A DNA stretch of 64,000 bases from Chloromonas sp. AAM2 (taxonomy: Eukaryota; Chlorophyta; Chlorophyceae; Chlamydomonadales; Chlamydomonadaceae), in assembly GCA_004335635.1 (NCBI GenBank), contig QAXH01006258.1:87888-151887 (forward strand), read 5' to 3'. Each line of letters opens with the position of its first letter. Positions within the stretch are counted from its first letter, which is position 1. The notes beneath the pieces were generated by a model that was given only the letters and a program-made list of their open reading frames with translations, made no database searches and was not told where the DNA came from. This document shows positions 58,001 through 64,000 of the stretch, one piece after another. The position numbers and the translations under genes were made by a program.

Positions 58001-60868
58001 GTAAGGACAGCTCAAAACGGCGGACACTTTGTGCTGCAGACTTCAGCCTGTCGGCAACCTCGGCATCCGGCATGCAGGACTACCCAGTGGGCACCCTGGC
58101 GTACATGGCTCCGTGAGTGGCACGTGCAACTGACTGTGTAGCAACCGACTGTGTAGCAACCGACTGTGTTGCATGGTTGCAGTCAGGCGGGCCAGGTGCA
58201 TGCATGCTGCAGCCAGGCGGGCCAGGTGCATGTGCTTCCCCATGTGGTGCAAACTGCTCACCTCAGTCATGCCAGGCAGTCATGCCTCCTGACACGCACC
58301 ATTGAGGCAATGGCCTCTATCACTTTTGGACGAATGAATCAACAGTGGTCGCTCTGTCGGTTGCCACGTGTTGCTTGCGCAGGGAATGTTTTATGCAAGA
58401 CGAGCCTGCCAAGCCAGTGACGTACAAGTGCGAGTGAGTGCAGGGGGAACCAGGACCATTAATAGCATTGATGCCAACAACTGGGTCTGGTCCACTCCCA
58501 TGGCAGCATGGAACCTTGATGACTATCACCGGATGGGCGATTCCCAGACATTCATGAGTTAGGAGCAAAAAACAAGATCTTTGCCAGTTCTGGGACAATT
58601 CCGTGGGATTCTGAGATGTGGTGTGTTGGTAGACAGTGCAATGTACTGGGACAACAGTGTGTTCTGACTGAAACAACTTGCAGTAAAAACGAAGTTTGTC
58701 GGTAGGTGGTAGACGGTGGTGCACTGCCAATACTGGGACACTGAGTGGGCAGTAGCAGAGACATCCTTGCATGTAGTGGCACTGTCTCAATTAACGTTCA
58801 CTTACATGGCAATGGTCTCCCTGGACCCAACACAATGCACTCGGCTACACCTCCCAACAACAACGACAACTGCAAGCAAGTCTCAAACTCATACACAAAG
58901 ACATATACCAAAGCCTCAAACACCTCTGCAAGCAAGTCCTCTTGTAGGCTGCCAAACATGTTTGCTTTTGCAAATGCTGTCAGCTGCCCTTGTGTTAGTC
59001 CTCATAGTCCTCATAGTCAGAGTCCACACCCTTAACACGGTTGAACATGAGAGGGTAGTTGAACTGGGCATCCAAAACCCACTTCAAAGATCTGTCCACA
59101 GGGTGTCCCTTCAGCACACCGTACGCCACTACAACACCACCAACATCTGGTTCCATTTGTGTCCACACAAATTGTCCCAGAACTGGCAAACTTCTTTTTT
59201 GACTTGGCTTCTTTTTGTTCACAGTCCTTTGAACGCATGGCATCGTCCAAGCCCTGAACGCTTGTCGTGTTGCTGCTGCTTGGCTGCCTGCTGCAGCATC
59301 TACGCCTTTGGTATCCTGATGTGGGAGCTGCTTCATGGTCGCCGGCCATGGTCTAACACTGAGGCTACTCAGGTGAGCCGTGCAGGCCAGGAAGCCGTAA
59401 GATTTCCAATCAGGTACCATGATTACAAGGAGGGAGTGCACACCAGGAAGCACGTCCAACGCTAATATTGATTATTTGTGCAAACTGCAAAAATTTCACC
59501 TACTAAAGGGGAATATCTAGCCGTGTCAGCAGTATTGAGGTATTACTGAGTGCAAACTCGGGGGCGCTGGGAAGAGGACACCCATCCCGGCGTCCATGTC
59601 ACATGAAGTTGGATCGCACTGTGTGCGCTTGCAAGCACGATAGATTGTTTGTAGAGCTGCTGCGGTACTATGCCAGCGTCGTGTTCTTGCCTTTGCTCCT
59701 CGGGCATCTGCTCGGTTCATAGCAGGGTTGATTGGCTTGTTCGGTTGTGTCTGCTGACCGCGCTGGCGTGTGGCTGCTCACAGGTTGTGCAGCTGGTCAC
59801 CCGGGGCCACGCACGCCCAGCCTTTGCGCTGCCACACTCCCAGTGAGTAGAGAGTAGACGAGTTAGGACTGGCCCTACATGGCCGTGCGAGAGCCTGTGG
59901 CGAATGTGCCAACCTGTGCCACCAGGCTGAGAAAGAGGGAAAGAAAAAGTTTGGCGAATGAGTGAAAAGCTGGCAAATGCACACGTCACAAAACATATGG
60001 AAAACAGTTGCGGCTCCAAGCAGGAGATGCAACACGCTGCCAACGGTCTGCTCTTCTTCATCGCATCAAGTGGTTTCGACTGGTGATCAAAAACAAAACA
60101 AGAACAAGAACAAGGAAACAAAGCAGGTACCATCGGCTATTTGTAAGCCGGATCGTGAAAATTTGTTGGGTGCGGATGACACGGGCCAATGAGCCAAAGA
60201 CAAACATAAAGCCAGTGCAAAGTGGGCTTAACACCACTCAGAACTCATATTTACCAGTGCGGATTGCGCTGCGCTATAATAAGGTGTTGTCCTGGGCATC
60301 CAGACAAATGAGGTGAGTAGAAGCTGGCCTGCAAGAAACTTGTAAAGGTTGGTGTTGCAATGGTGAACTTGCTGTCTGGTGCCCAGACAGGCAGAGTCTG
60401 CTAGCAAAATGGTTCAAGCGCAATGACTCACAGGCTGATGAGCTGATGCCGCACAACCGAAAGCTTATGGCTGGCCGCAGGTGCCCCTCACAACTCGCCC
60501 TCCTCATACAGCGGTGCTGGGCACCGGACCCCAAGGATAGGCCCACAGCAACAGCGATCCTTGCCGAACTCCTTGCTTTGCGGGACGCTCTTCAGATATG
60601 CAGTGGACCCGCCTCGCAGCAGTGGAACAACCGGGTTGCAAGGGCAATGGCCATGGCGCCGGTAGCAGCGGACCCCTCCATGCGGCTCAGCCAATTCGGC
60701 GTGCCGGAGCTTGGCGATGATTGCAGTCTGCTCAGCCAAGCCTCGCAAGCAGCGAACGCGCCACCAACGCGGGCAGCCGACCAAGAGCCGTGGGAAGTAC
60801 AAGACGTTGACAGCGATCTCTTCGTCGGCCTCTCGCCAAGCTTCATGAGCACCATAAGGCTGCTGTAG
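55059..60868 (+). CDS. TKL/Raf-like protein kinase homologue, probable pseudokinase
   Basis: Ten exons join in frame over 55358-55511, 56303-56441, 56693-56822, 57101-57149, 57408-57795, 58040-58112, 58383-58433, 59297-59372, 59784-59842, 60481-60868, giving 502 residues. The true start is unresolved; an in-frame ATG at 55059 is possible. Kinase subdomains in order: VPVTARLLQEG (VAIK position, Lys replaced by Arg), SWEAGLLSRITHPNIVRFVG (helix C Glu kept), LLTEHWNGSLET, VARALTHLHPNVMHRNLKPR (HRD changed to HRN), a long insertion, VMLADFSLSATS (DFG changed to DFS), VGTLAYMAPE, DIYAFGILMWELLHGRRPW, and CPSQLALLIQRCWAPDPKDR. No glycine-rich loop is visible before the VAIK site. The fold is well kept while key catalytic positions are altered, so a scaffold or regulatory role is likely. 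It most resembles Raf-like/MAPKKK-type kinases of green algae. Confidence 0.88.
55818..55835. repeat. (GT)n microsatellite in a kinase intron
   Basis: A short GT run in the intron between 55511 and 56303. Similar CA runs occur at about 57280-57298 (kinase intron) and 63747-63767. Confidence 0.9.
56085..56112 (-). repeat. Dispersed short element, fragment in kinase intron
   Basis: The plus strand reads GGAAACTGTCCCAGAACAGG, the reverse complement of the family hallmark with one change. It lies in the intron before the VTAR exon. Confidence 0.5.
58561..58750 (+). repeat. Dispersed short element, near-complete copy in kinase intron
   Basis: Starts with CTTTGCCAGTTCTGGGACAA, then GTGTTGGTAGAC, and ends with GGTGCACTGCCAATACTGGG. 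The copy at 62448-62695 has the same blocks in the same order. Confidence 0.75.
59160..59200 (-). repeat. Dispersed short element, reverse fragment in kinase intron
   Basis: The plus strand reads AATTGTCCCAGAACTGGCAA, the reverse complement of the hallmark. It lies in the same intron as the previous copy but in opposite orientation, so the two can pair. Confidence 0.6.
59890..60250 (+). repeat. Repeat family B, copy 1
   Basis: Segment with GAGCCTGTGGCGAATGTGCC, CACCAGGCTGAGAAAGAGGG, ACATATGGAAAACAGTTGCG, CAGGAGATGCAACACGCTGC and CATCGGCTATTTGTAAGCCG. The same blocks occur inverted at about 62105-62375. It lies in the last intron of the kinase gene. Confidence 0.85.
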
Positions 60869-61268
60869 CTCGGACGAACCCCAACCTTGGACTCGTAGTT
60901 GCATTACTGGCTGCAAGAGTCACACGCAAGAGTCACATGATGTGCAGTCAAGCAAGAAAAAGGAAGTTTGCCATTTCTGGGGCCTTTGCCATGGAGGGGG
61001 CATTCAGGAATGAAAAGTTTGCATTCGGCACCTACGAAAAGAGCCTGGATGATATTGCGCGCCTTGCATGGCATACGGTGAGGTGTAGGAGGCTGCGTGG
61101 ACGCAACATGTCTATGCAACGTCTTTGAGATCAAGAAACAGCAACAGATGCCAATGAATGATTGCGTTGCGTGGCTGCTGCATGTTGTACGATGCCTTTC
61201 TTGCACTTGGTAGCCCAGCGCAACTGTCACACAGAGAGGACTGTCGTACACACGTACTGCCTTCCGTT

Positions 61269-61410
61269 GTTGAGGGTGTCAAGAGCTGCAGCTCTGCGCT
61301 GGGTTGGATAGGGTTGCGCCTTTTGATTACATCGGACTAGATTTGATTTGCGGAGTGTGCTCATTACGGGAGTCATGGGTATGCACGATGTAGCTCTTGA
61401 CACCCTCAAC
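61269..61410. repeat. Perfect 19-base inverted repeat with about 104-base loop
   Basis: GTTGAGGGTGTCAAGAGCT at 61269-61287 is the exact reverse complement of 61392-61410. Next to it the phrase GAGTCATGGGTATRCACGAT occurs twice in tandem (61373 and 61412). Confidence 0.85.
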
Positions 61411-61929
61411 ACGAGTCATGGGTATACACGATGTAGCGAAGTAGCAATGCCCACGGTTACAAAGCCCTTTCCTATTGCACCTTGCATTATCAGCTTTCAG
61501 GCGACTAGGTGGCGATTACAAAAACGGTTGATGAACTGGACTTTGGCACACGCATACACGAACTGCATGTTCTCAAACGCTGTCCTTGGTTTTCAGTTCG
61601 TGTTTCAATGTGTCTACTTTTATCTTAATGCACTTGCATTCCCAAGTCCGTCTCGCTTGCCATGGCAGGCTGGATGCCACAGGGCCCTGGGCCTGGCCTG
61701 CAACAGATGCCCGGTAGGCAATAACACAGCCGTGTTACACTCTCCTCGTAGCCTCGGGTGCAAATCCGTAGCAACAAATGCTGCACCACTGCCACACGTG
61801 CAGCTTGATGACTGCACTGCTTTCATGTGTATGTTCTCTCCTCAAAGATGATGCTTTGAGCCTCCTCTCCCTCTTGCTCTTCGTTCTCTCCTTTTCTCAT
61901 TACCTTCAGACCCTCTGCCTGGTTTCTCC

Positions 61930-62121
61930 TTTGTGTTTCGTTTTTGTTTTGTTTTTGATTTTCTTCTTTTCTGCGGTTATCTTGCCTTTGTTTTTCTTTT
62001 TTTGTTTTGTTTTTGTCTTTTGTCTTTTGTTTTTTGTCTTTTGTCTTTTGTTTTTTTTTGTCTTTGTTTGTTTTTTTTGTCTTTGTTTGTTTTTCTTGTT
62101 CTTGTTTTGTTTTTGATTACC
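61930..62121. repeat. T-rich (TTTTG/TTTTGTC)n low-complexity tract
   Basis: Long runs of TTTTTGTTTTG and TTTTGTCTTTTG on the plus strand join the end of family B copy 2. Copy 1 has the matching but shorter AACAAGAACAAG tail. Confidence 0.9.
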
Positions 62122-62375
62122 AGGCGAAACCACTTGATGCGATGAAGAAGAGAAGACCGTTGGCAGCGTGTTGCATCTCCTGCTTGGAGCCGCAACTGTT
62201 TTCCATATGTTGTGTGCCGTGTGCATTTGCCAACTTTACAGTCATTTGCCAAACTTTTTCTTTCCCTCTTTCTCAGCCTGGTGGCACAGGTTTGCACATT
62301 CGCCACAGGCTCAATTGTCCGAAGTGTCCTCACACTTTTCACGAACCGGCTTACAAATAGCCGACGGTATCTGCT
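62105..62375 (-). repeat. Repeat family B, copy 2 (inverted)
   Basis: The reverse complement aligns with 59890-60115 over more than 200 bases with few changes. The CGGCTATTTGTAAGCCGG block lies on the other side of the unit compared with copy 1, as if the unit were cut from a tandem array. Confidence 0.85.
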
Positions 62376-62447
62376 TTTGGTTAAACTCTCAGCATGCATG
62401 GATGGTGTTCCCATCGTGAATAAGCACAACAGTTCCGTGGATGGCGT

Positions 62448-62695
62448 GCAGTTTGCCAGTTCTGGGACAGTTTTTTGGGTGGTGTGACTGACATGTCTGA
62501 GATGTGAGACATTTGGACAAGTGAGACTGGCATGTGTTGTGGTGCAACATGTTGGTAGACGCTGTGGTGTGACTGCTAGAACTGGCACATTGGGATGGCA
62601 AACCACCCAAAAAGCTTACCTGATGTAAGTATGTTCAAATAACATGCATTGGTACGGTGGAGCACTGCCAATACTGGGACAGTTGGCACGCAGTC
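62448..62695 (+). repeat. Dispersed short element, near-complete copy
   Basis: Starts with GTTTGCCAGTTCTGGGACAG and ends with CACTGCCAATACTGGGACAG. The interior contains ATGTTGGTAGACGCTGTGGT, as in the 58.6 kb copy. It directly follows family B copy 2. Confidence 0.75.
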
Positions 62696-63007
62696 TCCAC
62701 ACACGTTTACATGTTGCATCAACTGAATAGAAGCTGAACTCCCTTGAGGGGGGCGGAAGCCGTCCATCCAAACAGCACTTTTACTCTAGTCTGGCTCATG
62801 CAGGCATCACGGATGCCGAGTACACACGAGCGCAATGCGCATGGCAAGCATTGGGTTGCAGCCGTCAGCAACACTGAAAACATCTCAAACACATGTAATG
62901 TTCACATGTTCAAGCAGTACAGCAACTCCAACCCCAATGCGCACCATCCCTTACAGCACCTCACAATCGTCATGCCCCAGCAATGTCTTGCGCTCCTCTG
63001 CTGATGC

Positions 63008-63590
63008 TTACAGACGTGCGCTGCCAGGGAAGATGTGCTTGTCGATGAACCGACGCAGTGCCTGTGTGGGGCACCCATAATGCTGCGTGGCGTTGCTGAG
63101 TTGGTACATTCCCTGGCGTTGTAGCCAACCACAAGGTTGCCTGTGAATACCACACAGAACCTGCAGTTGTCGGCAGGAGGGGCTGTGCCATGTCTTGACC
63201 GCACTCCGCCACCAGCACCTCCGACAGCTCTCGCTCCGTTGGACCCTGCACGACATGAACGCAACAACGGGAAAGTGAGAATGAGACAACATACGCGAAG
63301 GCGAGTCCAACTTTGGTGGCGTCGTGCCCATGACCGACCATACATATACATGTGCGCGCTGGCCTTAAGGGCTGCTGCGGAAGGGCGTTCCCGCGCCCAC
63401 CACCCCCGTCTGGTGTTTCCGCGCCCACCACCCCCACCTCACACAGCACTTACCGCCCTTTGCTGCCAGGCTGCTGGTGAGTTGGTCGATCTCGTCTGCA
63501 TCCATACTCATCAACTCATCAGCTGGGAGGGCCAAGAACGCTGGCAAGCTCTGCTCTGCCCTGCCCTGATGTCCTGAGCATCTGCACCTG
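63008..63590 (-). CDS. 3' exons of an unidentified gene
   Basis: Three minus-strand exons keep phase: about 63590-63453 (LPAFLALPADELMSMDADEI then DQLTSSLAAKG), 63245-63161 (Gly/Ala/Arg-rich linker) and 63140-63008, which ends MYQLSNATQHYGCPTQALRR then FIDKHIFPGSARL and a TAA stop. The stop overlaps a TGTAA poly(A) word. A different reading of the middle exon (GPTERELSEVLVAECGQDMA) is also open, so the model is provisional. The 5' part would lie to the right, possibly beyond the window. I do not recognise the family. Confidence 0.35.
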
Positions 63591-63743
63591 CACAAGAGAG
63601 CATGCACACAAGAGCACACAGGACATGGTTGTTGTTGCACATGGTCATGCACATGTGTATGGGATGTTGGTAGAAGCTGCACCCCCGTGCCCAGGCGTTT
63701 CCCCCAGGCCTCGCCCACGCTGGCATGTTGCCATGGAGAGCTG

Positions 63744-63768
63744 CCAACACACACACACACACACACGG
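63744..63768. repeat. (CA)n microsatellite
   Basis: AACACACACACACACACACAC on the plus strand, followed by a purine-rich stretch (63785-63875). Confidence 0.9.
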
Positions 63769-64000
63769 GTTTTTTCCCATCTATGAGGAGGCTCGGTCGG
63801 GAAAGGCAGAAGAGGAGGGAAGAGAGGAGGGGGGAAAAGGGGGAACGAGGAAGTAAAAGGAGGGTAGAAGGAAAGTTTTCCACCGGTTCCCAGGCAGTTG
63901 CAGAGGAGTTGGTGGCATTGTGACCCTGACTAGGGTTTTCCACCTGTACCTGAAGTAACTGAGTAGCACTGGATGTATGAGCATTGCAGGCATTACATGC

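Larger units (their letters stand above)
60869..63007. other. Repeat-rich region after the kinase gene
   Basis: I found no convincing exons. It contains a degenerate hallmark of the dispersed element near 60970, a 19-base inverted repeat, a T-rich tract, family B copy 2 and one more copy of the dispersed element. Confidence 0.45.

Noticed and set aside
59890..62375. A single transposon bounded by the inverted family B copies
   Set aside because: The interval contains the last exon of the kinase gene, so the copies are more likely independent insertions.
1..64000. Hundreds of open frames of 60-240 codons on both strands
   Set aside because: Most begin at non-ATG codons, overlap better-supported exons in other frames or lie in introns, and lack any family pattern. 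Only those that join in phase or show domain motifs were kept.

Overview
The window is intron-rich nuclear DNA of a green alga, most likely in the Chlamydomonadales. The reasons are a HAP2/GCS1 gamete fusogen closest to the Chlamydomonas protein, a plant-type FAN1 with an N-terminal HIRAN domain, a plant-type aldehyde oxidase, GT-AG introns of 100-500 bases with many tandem repeats, and TGTAA near some stop codons. It is not obviously Chlamydomonas reinhardtii, because base composition is only moderately GC-rich and the word TGCATG is very common. The species cannot be named from the sequence alone. Genes were reconstructed by joining exons. In most models every splice junction keeps the reading frame and the peptide reads like its family.

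Layout. (1) 17-4298 (-): HAP2, 12 exons, running off the left edge. (2) 4689-6349 (+): small sperm-tail PG-rich (SHIPPO/CIMAP-like) protein, head-to-head with HAP2, with a fossil resembling a Polinton-type DNA polymerase tail in its last intron. (3) 8154-10619 (+): helical-repeat protein, possibly an organelle RNA-binding factor. (4) 11286-16497 (-): APEX2, 11 exons, 563 aa. (5) 18284-26579 (-): FAN1, 13 exons, 1343 aa. APEX2 and FAN1 lie in tandem. (6) 29106-43497 (-): molybdenum aldehyde oxidase, 29 exons, 1414 aa. (7) 45271-46096 (-): intronless coiled-coil ORF with a break in frame. (8) 47017-50921 (-): FAD-dependent monooxygenase, 9 exons, 522 aa. (9) about 55059-60868 (+): TKL/Raf-like kinase with three altered catalytic motifs, a probable pseudokinase. 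(10) about 63008-63590 (-): 3' end of an unidentified gene.

The gene-poor stretches (26.6-29.1, 43.5-45.3, 51-55 and 61-64 kb) hold dispersed repeats. One is a short element marked by TTTGCCAGTTCTGGGACA, present in several copies. Another is a pair of inverted copies around 60.0 and 62.2 kb. A 29-base N gap at 18171 lies inside a CA repeat and looks like an assembly artefact.

Themes are reproduction and flagella (HAP2 with the SHIPPO protein), genome maintenance (APEX2 with a PCNA-binding motif, FAN1 with a SUMO-interaction-like motif) and oxidative metabolism (aldehyde oxidase, flavin monooxygenase). These links are inferred from position; no operon logic is implied in this eukaryote.
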